Assembly (NCBI RefSeq): GCF_018205975.1
Contig: NZ_CP073577.1
Location: 806,001-870,000, forward strand
DNA length: 64,000 bases
DNA from: Erythrobacter sp. JK5
GTDB taxonomy: Bacteria; Pseudomonadota; Alphaproteobacteria; Sphingomonadales; Sphingomonadaceae
Direction of reading: 5' to 3'
Part shown: in pieces, positions 41,862 through 49,945 of the stretch
How positions within the stretch are numbered: the stretch's first letter is position 1
How the letters are laid out: every line of letters starts with the position of its first letter
Notes under the pieces: generated by a model
What the model saw: only the letters and a program-made list of their open reading frames with translations
The model's database searches: none
What the model was told of the DNA's origin: nothing
Translations under genes and position numbers: made by a program

Positions 41862-42652
41862 GCGCGCAACGCCTCGAGTACCCGCGCTTCCAGCCATGCA
41901 CGATGGTCGGGCTCGACATAGGCATGCCCGGCGCCCTCGCACCGGGCGATGCGTGGATCCTGAGCACCCCAATCCTGTTCGAACACCTGCGCGGTGCGAT
42001 CGGCGGTTGCGAGCAGGATCCTGACCTGCCCGTCGAACCGGTCGAGCCCGGCGCGCATTTCTTCGGCCAGACTCGATGGTTCGGGTGCCGGGCCAACCGA
42101 CTTGAACAGTCCGCGAACCAGCTTGCGCAGATCCACGCCGCCGCTCAGCAGCCGTCCGATCTCGCGCGGATTTTTGAACTTTTCGGCGTAGCGGGCGCGG
42201 ATGGCCGCCGGGGGAGGGGTGGTGTCGCTCTCGGCGTCGCCGTCCGAAGCCTCTTCGATCGTCCACGGGTTGGAAAGCACCAGACCATCGCAATCCGCGC
42301 CCTGCGCCAGCATCAGCGCCGAGGCGGCATCGCAATTGCCGAAGGCGATCACCCGTTCGACCTGCGGCGCCATCGCACGAAAGGCCTCCAGCGCCGCCCG
42401 GATATCGCCTTCGCTGCGACGGAATCCGCGATTCTCGCCTTCGCTGTCGCCAATACCGCGCCGATCGAACCGGAACACGGGAAAACCCGCGCGCGCGATC
42501 GTCGCCGCCAAGCGCGACTGGCTGGAGAACGCGCCCGTGCGAATTTCGTTGCCGCCGCTGACGATCAGCAGGCCGGTAGTGCCCGGCGCCGTGTCGAGCG
42601 TTCCGGCGAGCATCAGGCTGCCGCAGCCGAATGTCAGGGGAAGCCGGCTCAC
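41858..42652 (-). CDS. XrtA-associated alpha/beta hydrolase 1
   Basis: 264-residue alpha/beta hydrolase of the exosortase A-associated hydrolase 1 family (TIGR03100 type). After the strand LLIVSGGNEIRTGAFSSQ comes FRFDRRGIGDSEG and an elbow GNCDAASA in which a Cys occupies the nucleophile position, as usual for this family. A late GAGHAYVEPDH supplies the His. Last gene of the leftward arm, overlapping hydrolase 2 by four bases. Known from family data only as a companion of exosortase A loci; the substrate has not been defined. Confidence 0.88.
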   Translation of the reverse strand: MSRLPLTFGCGSLMLAGTLDTAPGTTGLLIVSGGNEIRTGAFSSQSRLAATIARAGFPVFRFDRRGIGDSEGENRGFRRSEGDIRAALEAFRAMAPQVERVIAFGNCDAASALMLAQGADCDGLVLSNPWTIEEASDGDAESDTTPPPAAIRARYAEKFKNPREIGRLLSGGVDLRKLVRGLFKSVGPAPEPSSLAEEMRAGLDRFDGQVRILLATADRTAQVFEQDWGAQDPRIARCEGAGHAYVEPDHRAWLEARVLEALRA

Positions 42653-43335
42653 CTTCTGTCGCCCAGTGCCAGCGCGATGATCGCTGCCAGCGCATCGGCC
42701 TGCGCGGCATCATCGTCGGGTTCGGCGCGCAGCCACAGGCCGGGTCCGCCCAGCGTCGCCTGCGCGATCTCGGCCTGGATTTCGGACGCTTCCGGCTCGG
42801 CGCTTTCGAGCTCGCGGAACATCGTCGCCCCGATTTGCCACCCGGCCAGCGCAAGGCCTTCGCTGCGCCCGGCATCCATCAGCGTTTCGGATCTCTCCTC
42901 CTGCCCGGCTTCGCGCGCGGCAATGGTCCGGGCACGGATCATGGCGCGCAGCTGCTTCGCACCCGAGAGCGGCGCGTACCGCCAGCCGGGCAATTCGGGC
43001 GGAGCGATCAGGGCTCCGGCCCGGATCGCCAGCACATGCGTGGCATCGAACTGACGGGACGCTTCGCCCGCTGCCGTCCGCCAGTCGGCGAGGGTCTGCC
43101 GGTCGAGCGGGGAGAGACTTTCGTTGCAGCCGGGCAGATCGGGCAGGAAGCTGTCGATCCCGGCCCCGTCGAGCCGTCGCATCACCTCGATGGTGAAGCG
43201 CCGCAGCTTGTTCGCCTCATCGAACCACGCGGGAAGCACCAGCACCCGCGCCGGGCGGGCGGCAGCGAACGACACCAGTTGTTCTTCGCTCGATCCGCCT
43301 GCGGATTGCGGTGCACGCCAGGTTCCGATCTGCAT
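42649..43335 (-). CDS. XrtA-associated alpha/beta hydrolase 2
   Basis: 228-residue protein of the exosortase A-associated hydrolase 2 family (TIGR03101 type). It shows LVLPAWFDEANKLRRF, DSFLPDLPGCNES and LAIRAGALIA, the last at the elbow position, where no Ser or Cys nucleophile is present; this may be a non-catalytic partner of hydrolase 1. It lies between the acyl carrier protein gene (24-base gap) and hydrolase 1 (ATGA overlap). Confidence 0.82.
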   Translation of the reverse strand: MQIGTWRAPQSAGGSSEEQLVSFAAARPARVLVLPAWFDEANKLRRFTIEVMRRLDGAGIDSFLPDLPGCNESLSPLDRQTLADWRTAAGEASRQFDATHVLAIRAGALIAPPELPGWRYAPLSGAKQLRAMIRARTIAAREAGQEERSETLMDAGRSEGLALAGWQIGATMFRELESAEPEASEIQAEIAQATLGGPGLWLRAEPDDDAAQADALAAIIALALGDRR

Positions 43336-43359
43336 CAGAGTGAATCCAAGAAACCCGGA

Positions 43360-43677
43360 TCAGCCTTCGATGATCTTGGCTTCGGCGAAAGCCAGCAATC
43401 CGCCGTAGGTTTCCAGCATTTCGCCATCGACGTCGTCGTCTTCGATCACGATGTCGAGCCGGTCTTCCATCTCGGTCAGGAGCCCGGCGACTGCCATCGA
43501 ATCGAGTTCGGGCAGATGCCCGAACAGTCCCGTGTCCGGCATGAACTTGTCTGTCTGATCGGCATCGATGCCAAGAACGTCGGAAATGATCGCCTTGAGC
43601 TCGCGATCGATTCGTGCCCGGCTCATCCCCAGACCGGCATTGCCCGAGGTTTCGCCGCTGACTGGAGTGGTGCTCAT
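43360..43677 (-). CDS. XrtA-associated acyl carrier protein
   Basis: 105-residue acyl carrier protein. The phosphopantetheine attachment Ser is at 60 in PELDSMAVAGLL, followed by an acidic helix (MEDRLDIVIEDDDVDGEML). The first 18 residues are a flexible Ser/Thr/Gly-rich extension. The ATG at 43677 has AAGGGG upstream; the longer frame from 43710 is less likely. It is linked to an AMP ligase and a decarboxylase on the divergent arm, suggesting that a small carboxylic or amino acid is loaded on it. Confidence 0.88.
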   Translation of the reverse strand: MSTTPVSGETSGNAGLGMSRARIDRELKAIISDVLGIDADQTDKFMPDTGLFGHLPELDSMAVAGLLTEMEDRLDIVIEDDDVDGEMLETYGGLLAFAEAKIIEG

Positions 43678-43746
43678 CAGGCAGTTTCCCCTTCTCGGGC
43701 CACATCGCATCCGACCGGCGACAGGGCCCCTTCGTGGAGCGCGGCA

Positions 43747-44772
43747 TTAGCCAGCGCCGGGTTCCGGCGCAAGGTCGGGCAATGCACCGGAGCGGATGCG
43801 GTGCCACGCCACCCGTGCGAAATCGGGCCAGGCCCGCACTTGGCTCATATCAAGGCAGTCGATGCGATATCGCAGCCGCACCTGTTCCATCCAGTCGGCC
43901 TTGTAGGGCTGGTCGCCGGTGCCGAAATCGATCCACGCAACCCGGTCGCGGTCGATCACCTGTTCGAACAACGCGGCCGACAGGGTCGTGCCGGCCGAAA
44001 GGTGGCGATGGCTTTCGAGATGCGCGAGCTTGTGGATGTAGGCGGTTCCGTTTTCGACCGTCCAGAACTGCGCGGCAATCGGTGTGCCTTCGTGCAGCGC
44101 CAGCCCAAAACGCAGGCGCCCGGCTTCGGCTTCGCTGCGGGCAAACTCGCGAAGCATGGCCGGGAAGTCCTCCTCGGGTTTCCAGCTGTGGGCATAGATG
44201 CGCTCGTAATCGTCCCACGCGGCGGGATCGAAGCGTTCGAGCAGCCGGACTTCGACCTTTTTCGCTTTGCGCTTCAACGTGGTGCGAAGCTGTCCCGGCC
44301 GGGCGGCCCAATACTCGCCGAAGTTTCGCCCCCTGACCTCCAGCACGTGATTGCGGTCGCACGCTTCGAGTGCGACGCGCCAGCCGGCGTTGCGAAACGC
44401 ATCGGCCAGGCGGCTAACCGAGCCGTCTTCTCCCGGAACCGGTTCGAGCGTGACGCGATGACCGCGCGATTTGAGCTGGCGTGCGATTTCCACCAGCAAG
44501 CGGTCGGCGTGCGTGCCTTCCGGCGCGAGTTGCCGCCATGTAAAGCTGTACCAGTTGCGTAGCGGCGTAATCCGCCCGCGGTTCTCGGTCAGGGCCAGCG
44601 CGACCGACGCATTCTCGTCGCTGGCAATGGCAATCAGTGGGGTCAGTCCGGTCTCTGCGAGCAGGGCATACCATTCGGCGCGATCGAACGGCGAGGATGC
44701 GCGAACCGCGCCCTCGGAAGCAAACAGCCCTTGCAAGACGTTAACGCTATCGTGATACCGCGCTTCGATCAC
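43747..44772 (-). CDS. GNAT/FemAB-like acetyltransferase, XrtA locus
   Basis: 341-residue protein of the GNAT superfamily in its double-domain (CelD/BcsL-like) form. The recognisable C-terminal half runs from TTLKRKAKKVEVRLLERF through EGTPIAAQFWTVENGTAYIHKLA to the WIDFGTGDQPYKADWM motif. It likely transfers an acyl or aminoacyl group to a sugar or lipid-linked precursor. The start is a GTG at 44772 with GAGGGA upstream. Only 24 bases separate it from the divergent ligase gene. It is first of the leftward arm. Confidence 0.8.
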   Translation of the reverse strand: MIEARYHDSVNVLQGLFASEGAVRASSPFDRAEWYALLAETGLTPLIAIASDENASVALALTENRGRITPLRNWYSFTWRQLAPEGTHADRLLVEIARQLKSRGHRVTLEPVPGEDGSVSRLADAFRNAGWRVALEACDRNHVLEVRGRNFGEYWAARPGQLRTTLKRKAKKVEVRLLERFDPAAWDDYERIYAHSWKPEEDFPAMLREFARSEAEAGRLRFGLALHEGTPIAAQFWTVENGTAYIHKLAHLESHRHLSAGTTLSAALFEQVIDRDRVAWIDFGTGDQPYKADWMEQVRLRYRIDCLDMSQVRAWPDFARVAWHRIRSGALPDLAPEPGAG

Positions 44773-44796
44773 CTTGGAGTGTCCCTCAGGAAGTCA

Positions 44797-46332
44797 ATGC
44801 AAACCGGTCCAGATCCCACGCCCCGACCGCTCGATCACATTGTCGAACGGGCCGTTGCCCAAGGTCGCGGCGAGGCACCGGCGCTGGTGCTTCGCGACAC
44901 CGTGCTTAACCACGATGAGTTAAGACTGCGTGTGGACCGGCTCGCCGGTTGGCTGACGCGCGAGGTGCCGGAAAAGGGCGCGCGGGTCGCAACCTGGGCG
45001 GCCAAGGGGGAATTGACCTGCCTGATGCCGCTGGCCGCGGCGAGAGCGGGACTGGTTCATGTGCCCATCAATCCGCTGCTCAAGCGCGCGCAGGTGGCGC
45101 ATATACTGTCCGACAGCGGCGCGAGCATGCTGATCGGGACGGCCGCGCGCCTCGCATCGCTCGAATCCGCCGACATGTCGGCAGGTTGCGCCACGCTCGA
45201 AGAAACCATGGCATTGGGCATGGCGTCAGAGGCCGGGTTGGCCCACAGCAGTTCGAACGCCGATCCCGACGATCTCGCCGCGATCCTCTACACCAGTGGT
45301 TCGACCGGGCGACCCAAGGGGGTGATGCTGAGCCACGCCAATCTGTGGCTGGGGGCGGTCAGCGTCGCGCACTACCTGGGCATGGCCGACGAAGACGTGA
45401 CGTTGGCGGTGCTGCCGCTGTCATTCGATTACGGGCAGAACCAGCTGCTTTCCACCTGGTATGCGGGCGGCAGCGTCGTCCCGCTTGATTTCCTCTTCCC
45501 GAAGGATGTTGCCAAAGCCTGCGCGAAGCACCCGATCACCACGCTTGCAGCGGTGCCGCCGCTGTGGGTGCAATTGACCGAGCTCGAATGGTCGAGGGAC
45601 GCCAGTTCGCCGCTTCGACGGCTGACCAACAGCGGCGGAGCGTTGACCGTCGATCTGGTCGGGGATCTCAGGCGCATCTTCCCGCAAGCCGATCTCTTTC
45701 CGATGTACGGGTTGACCGAGGCGTTCCGGTCGACTTTTCTCGATCCGGCGCTCGTAGATAGTCATCCTACATCAATGGGTAAGGCGATACCGTTCGCAGA
45801 AATTCTGGTTGTGGATGAGAACGGGGAAGTGGCCGGTCCGGACGAGGAAGGCGAGCTGGTTCACTGCGGCCCGCTGGTGGCGCAAGGTTATTGGCAGGAT
45901 CCTCAGCGGACAGCGGAGCGGTTCAGGCGCGCACCCCCGGCATCCGCATATGGCGGGTTGGCGGTGTGGTCGGGGGATCGGGTGAAGCGCAGCGCAGACG
46001 GGCTGCTGTACTTCGTCGGGAGGCTCGACGCGATGATCAAGAGCGCTGGCAACCGGATCAGTCCGCAGGAGGTCGAAGAGGCGGCACTTGCGAGCGAACT
46101 GGTTGACGAGGCGGTCGCGCTGGGTGTGCCGGACGCGCGTCTGGGGCAGGCGGTGCACCTCGTGGTTCGCGGCACCGACGACGCGGGCGAACGCGCGAAG
46201 CTGGCGCCGCTGCTCAAGGCCGAGTTGCCCAATTTCATGCAGCCGCAGGCGATTCACTGGCGCGACGCGATGCCGCTGAACCCCAACGGCAAGATCGATC
46301 GCACCGCGCTGCTGAGGGAGCTGACCGAATGA
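44797..46332 (+). CDS. XrtA-associated AMP-dependent acyl ligase
   Basis: 511-residue adenylate-forming ligase of the exosortase A-linked family (TIGR03098 type). The AMP loop LYTSGSTGRPKGVML is near residue 164; FPMYGLTEAFRST near 310; and the C-terminal NPNGKIDRTALLREL holds the catalytic Lys. AGGAAG lies just upstream of the ATG. The stop overlaps the decarboxylase ATG. It probably activates a carboxylic or amino acid for transfer to the adjacent carrier protein or to CoA; the substrate is unknown. Confidence 0.9.
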   Translation: MQTGPDPTPRPLDHIVERAVAQGRGEAPALVLRDTVLNHDELRLRVDRLAGWLTREVPEKGARVATWAAKGELTCLMPLAAARAGLVHVPINPLLKRAQVAHILSDSGASMLIGTAARLASLESADMSAGCATLEETMALGMASEAGLAHSSSNADPDDLAAILYTSGSTGRPKGVMLSHANLWLGAVSVAHYLGMADEDVTLAVLPLSFDYGQNQLLSTWYAGGSVVPLDFLFPKDVAKACAKHPITTLAAVPPLWVQLTELEWSRDASSPLRRLTNSGGALTVDLVGDLRRIFPQADLFPMYGLTEAFRSTFLDPALVDSHPTSMGKAIPFAEILVVDENGEVAGPDEEGELVHCGPLVAQGYWQDPQRTAERFRRAPPASAYGGLAVWSGDRVKRSADGLLYFVGRLDAMIKSAGNRISPQEVEEAALASELVDEAVALGVPDARLGQAVHLVVRGTDDAGERAKLAPLLKAELPNFMQPQAIHWRDAMPLNPNGKIDRTALLRELTE

Positions 46333-47560
46333 AGACCAAGCCAGTCGGTCCGATCCCCGCCGGTTTCGAGGCGCAAGGGGGCGAACTCGTGATCGGCGGG
46401 CGGCGCGCGAGCGAACTGGCCGACGAAGCCGGTCGGACCCCGTTGTTCGTCTATTCGCGCACCTTGCTCGACAGCCGCATTGCGCAGCTGCGCGCGGCAC
46501 TGCCCGGCCGGGTCGGGATCAATTACGCGATCAAGGCCAATCCGCATCCGGACGTGGTGCGCCACATGGCCGGGCTGGTCGACGGGTTCGATATCGCGTC
46601 CTCCGGCGAACTTGCGATCACGCAGGCCGCCGAGATCGACCCCGCGCAGGTCAGCTTTGCCGGGCCGGGCAAGCGCGACGACGAGCTGGAGGCAGCGATC
46701 GCCGCTGGTGTAACGCTCAATTGCGAATCCCCGGGTGAAGCGGAGCGCTCGCTCACCATCGGCCAGCGCATCGGCCGACAGCCGCGGATTGCGATCCGGG
46801 TCAATCCCAGTTTCGAGCTCAAGGGTTCCGGCATGAAGATGGGCGGAGGCGCGAAACCGTTCGGGGTCGATGCCGACCGGGTGCCGGACTTGGCCCGCAA
46901 GGTCATTGATGAGGGAGCCGAATGGCGCGGCTTGCACATTTTCACCGGCAGCCAGGCCCTGAGTTCGGATGCGATAATAGAAGCGCAGAGCAACGTCCTG
47001 AATTTGGCCGTCCATCTGGCCGATGCCATCGGCACGGGCTTGCCCAAACTCAACATGGGTGGGGGTTCGGAATCCCCTATTTTCCGGGAGATGAGCCGCT
47101 CGATCTCGCGGCGGTAGGGCAGGCGTTGCATGCACGCCTCGCAGATCTGCCGTCAACTCTGGCGGACACCGACCTGTGCCTGGAACTGGGCCGCTATCTC
47201 GTCGGCGAGGCGGGGGTGTATCTGTGCCGGGTAATCGACCGCAAGGTGAGCCACGACACGACCTATCTCGTCACCGATGGCGGTCTCCACCACCAGCTCG
47301 CCGCGTCGGGCAATTTCGGGACGGTGGTACGCCGCAATTATCCGGTGGCGATCGCGACACGGTTCGATGCCGAGCCGGACGAGGTGGTGAATATCGTCGG
47401 CTGCCTGTGCACCCCGCTCGATCGGCTCGCCGACCAGGCGGCGATGCCGCATGCCGATGTCGGCGACCTTGTCGCGGTGTTCTGCGCCGGGGCCTATGGT
47501 GCAACGGCCAGCCCCGCCGCGTTCCTGGGGCACGGCCCGGCTGCCGAAATCCTCGTTTAG
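46329..47560 (+). pseudogene. XrtA-associated PLP decarboxylase, frameshifted
   Basis: A fold-III PLP decarboxylase (ornithine/diaminopimelate type, TIGR03099-like) split over two frames. The first frame carries the PLP Lys69 in NYAIKANPHPD and reaches KLNMGGG, then derails to a stop at 47117. The remaining protein (GIPYFPGDEPLDLAAVG to AEILV) is in the next frame from 47069. One T appears to be missing at 47066/47067: GGT-TTC-GGA would restore the usual GGGFGIPYF. The repaired protein would be about 410 residues, normal for the family, with the catalytic-type Cys in GCLCTPLD. It may be a sequencing error. Confidence 0.85.
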
Positions 47561-47745
47561 GGTCTCGTTAACCCGGTTAGGAAACGCTGTCCCGATACGG
47601 GATGGCGGTCCAATTTGCCCTCTATTCCTAACAATATGTTCACCATTTTAAGCGAGGAAGTCCGGGTCATTCGCGGACCCGGTGTCGCAGGTCGCTCCTG
47701 CGCGTTGCATCGCGGTTCGCCAGACCAGGCCAAGGATACGTATCG
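47561..47745 (+). promoter_or_regulatory. Leader region of the EPS operon with three inverted repeats
   Basis: 185-base gap before the export lipoprotein. It contains TCCCG-ATA-CGGGA (47590-47602), CCGGGTC-N7-GACCCGG (47662-47682) and GCAGG-N5-CCTGC (47687-47701), separated by an AT-rich stretch (47613-47650) likely to hold a promoter. The arrangement could be a regulator site followed by leader hairpins. No known riboswitch consensus is recognised. Confidence 0.5.
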
Positions 47746-48392
47746 ATGTTCAAATCGCTGTCTCTTACCCGCTGTGGGGCATAGCCCTCGGCACTGTCGC
47801 GCTTGCCGCCTGCAGCGCCGGTCCGAGCACGCAGCTGCCGCCCGCCACCTTCAACTCTGCCAGCAGCGAAGCTCCGACCGAAGATTACATTCTCGGCCCG
47901 CTTGACGAGGTTACGATTCACGTCTGGCGCAATCCCGAACTGAGTGCGGAGAAGATCCAGGTCCGTCCCGATGGCCGGATCACGATCCCGCTGGTGCGCG
48001 ACATGGTCGCGGTCGGCAAGACTCCGACGCAGCTGCAGAACGACATCCGCGACCAGCTGAGCGAGTATATCGAGCAGCCGATCGTTTCGGTGATCGTCAA
48101 CCAGTTCAACGGCGCGCTGCCGCAGCAGATCCGGATCACCGGTGCCGGGGCCGAACCGGCTGCGCTGGCCTACCGCGCGAACATGACCGTGCTCGATGCG
48201 ATGATCGCAGTCGGCGGGCTGGGCGAATTTGCCGCGGGCAACCGTGCCACCCTGACCCGCTACGACGGCGCGGCGGGCAAGAACAAGGTGTATCGCCTGC
48301 GGCTGAAGGACCTCCTGAACAAGGGCGATCCCAGCGCCAATGTCGCGCTGAAGCCAGGCGATACGATCTCGATCCCTGAGAGCCGGTTCTAG
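47746..48392 (+). CDS. XrtA-type polysaccharide export lipoprotein (Wza-like), apparent frameshift
   Basis: Outer-membrane polysaccharide export protein of the Wza/BexD family in its exosortase A form, about 215 residues if repaired. The domain begins DYILGPLDEVTIHVWRNPEL (poly-export) and continues with a SLBB-like part (ITGAGAEPAALAYRANMTVLD) to SIPESRF. The natural start is ATG 47746 (MFKSLSLTR) with AAGGA nine bases upstream, but the lipobox segment (WGIALGTVALAAC) lies one base out of frame; one base is missing at about 47772/47773. Uncorrected, only a GTG at 47682 without a ribosome site could open the frame. It is the first structural gene of the EPS operon. Confidence 0.8.
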
Positions 48393-48408
48393 GGGGGCTC
48401 CGGGGGCG

Positions 48409-49935
48409 ATGAGCGAAATCTTCGACGAACTGCGCATTGCGCTCCATTCGGTGTGGCACCGGCGCTGGCTGGCGATTGCCGTCGCGTGGGGCGTATGCCT
48501 GCTTGGTTGGCTGGTGATCGCGATGATCCCCAACGCCTACGAATCCAAGGCGCGCATCTATGTCGACGTGGACGATGTCCTGTCCGAGCAGCTGGGAATA
48601 GCCGGTGACGGCAAGGAAGAAATCCAGCGGGTGCGGCAGACGCTCGCGAGCAACGTCAATCTCGAACGCGTGATCAAATCGACCAAGCTGGGCGAGGATA
48701 TCACCACGAGCGGCGAAATGAACGGCGCGATTGCCGCGCTGAGCAAGAAGGTGACGGTGAAGAGCGAAGAGGACAACCTCTTCGAAATCACCGCTGAGTT
48801 GGGCAAGGGCGACCTGAGCGACGCCGAGAATGCCGTGCTGGCGCGCAACGTGGTGCAGAAGCTGCTCGACATCTTCCGCGAGGAACACATCGCCGGGACC
48901 AAGGTGGGCGTGACCCGCGCGATTTCGGAGCTCGACGAACAGCTCGAGGAACGCAAGCGTGAGCTCGAAGCCGCCGAAGAACGCCGCCTGGCGTTCGAAG
49001 GGCAATATCCCGAGCTTATCGGCGGATCGCAGACGCTGTCGACCAAGATCCAGCAAGCGCGCACCGAGCTGCGCGATATCGACGCCGATCTGGCCGCTGC
49101 ACAGAGTGCGCTGGCGGCGATCAACAGCCAGCTTTCCAGCACGCCGCGGACGATCAGCGGAGGCGGTCAGAATGCCGTCGGGCCGCGCGCGGCGCTGATG
49201 CAATCGCAATCGCAGCTGGCCGAGCTGCGCGCGCGCGGGCTCAAGGACAACCACCCCGATGTCATTTCGACGCTCAAGCAGGTCCAAATCCTCACCCAGC
49301 AGGTGGCGGCCGCCGGTCCCGACGATGCCAACGGCACGCCCAATCCGGCCTATTCGTCGCTGCTCGCGATCCGCGCCGACCGCCAGGCCGGGGTCGAGGC
49401 GCTGCAGGCTCGCCGCGCTGCGCTGCAATCGCAGGCTGCCTCGCTGATGGCGAGCCAGGCTTCCGAACCCGAGGTCGCCGCCGAGGCGAACCGCATCAGT
49501 CGCGACTACGACGTGCTGCGCCAGAATTACGAAAAACTGCTGCAGGATCGCGAGGCGATCCGCACCCGCGGCAATGTCGAGGACCAGACCAGCCAGTTCA
49601 AGTTCGACCTGATCGATCCGCCGGTCGTGCCGCAGAAACCGGCCGCGCCCAACCGTCCGCTGCTGCTGTTCGGCGTGCTGCTGGTCGGAATCGCGGCGGG
49701 GGCCGGGGCTGCCTACGCGATGGGGCAGGTCCGCTCGACCTACGCCACTTCCCAGCGGCTCGAACGCGCGTTTCACCTGCCGGTGATCGGCTCGATTTCG
49801 CTGACCATTTCCGACGCTGCAAGAGCGCTCGAACGCCGCCGGTTCAGGCAATTCGCCGGAGCCTGCGGAGGACTGGTCGCGGTCTTCGCGATCCTGGTGG
49901 CGATCGAGATCGTCTCGGTCGGAGCGGTAGCGTGA
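48409..49935 (+). CDS. XrtA-type polysaccharide chain-length determinant (Wzz/PCP)
   Basis: 508-residue inner-membrane co-polymerase that sets EPS chain length. A first membrane segment lies near residues 22-42 (WLAIAVAWGVCLLGWLVIAMI) and the Wzz domain follows. The periplasmic centre is a long coiled coil (residues about 170-390, rich in Glu, Arg and Ala). A proline-rich PPVVPQKPAAPNRP precedes a second segment near 420-440, and a third hydrophobic stretch lies at the C-terminus. It follows the export gene by 16 bases and pairs with the kinase. Confidence 0.9.
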   Translation: MSEIFDELRIALHSVWHRRWLAIAVAWGVCLLGWLVIAMIPNAYESKARIYVDVDDVLSEQLGIAGDGKEEIQRVRQTLASNVNLERVIKSTKLGEDITTSGEMNGAIAALSKKVTVKSEEDNLFEITAELGKGDLSDAENAVLARNVVQKLLDIFREEHIAGTKVGVTRAISELDEQLEERKRELEAAEERRLAFEGQYPELIGGSQTLSTKIQQARTELRDIDADLAAAQSALAAINSQLSSTPRTISGGGQNAVGPRAALMQSQSQLAELRARGLKDNHPDVISTLKQVQILTQQVAAAGPDDANGTPNPAYSSLLAIRADRQAGVEALQARRAALQSQAASLMASQASEPEVAAEANRISRDYDVLRQNYEKLLQDREAIRTRGNVEDQTSQFKFDLIDPPVVPQKPAAPNRPLLLFGVLLVGIAAGAGAAYAMGQVRSTYATSQRLERAFHLPVIGSISLTISDAARALERRRFRQFAGACGGLVAVFAILVAIEIVSVGAVA

Positions 49936-49945
49936 GGAACCGGAC

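Noticed and set aside
43755..43769. Inverted repeat CGCCGG-GTT-CCGGCG as a terminator
   Set aside because: It lies inside the 3' end of the GNAT coding region and has no U tract.
47682..47745. GTG at 47682 as the true start of the export lipoprotein
   Set aside because: No ribosome site, a long polar leader in front of the lipobox, and it overlaps the leader hairpin; the ATG at 47746 with one missing base is a better explanation.
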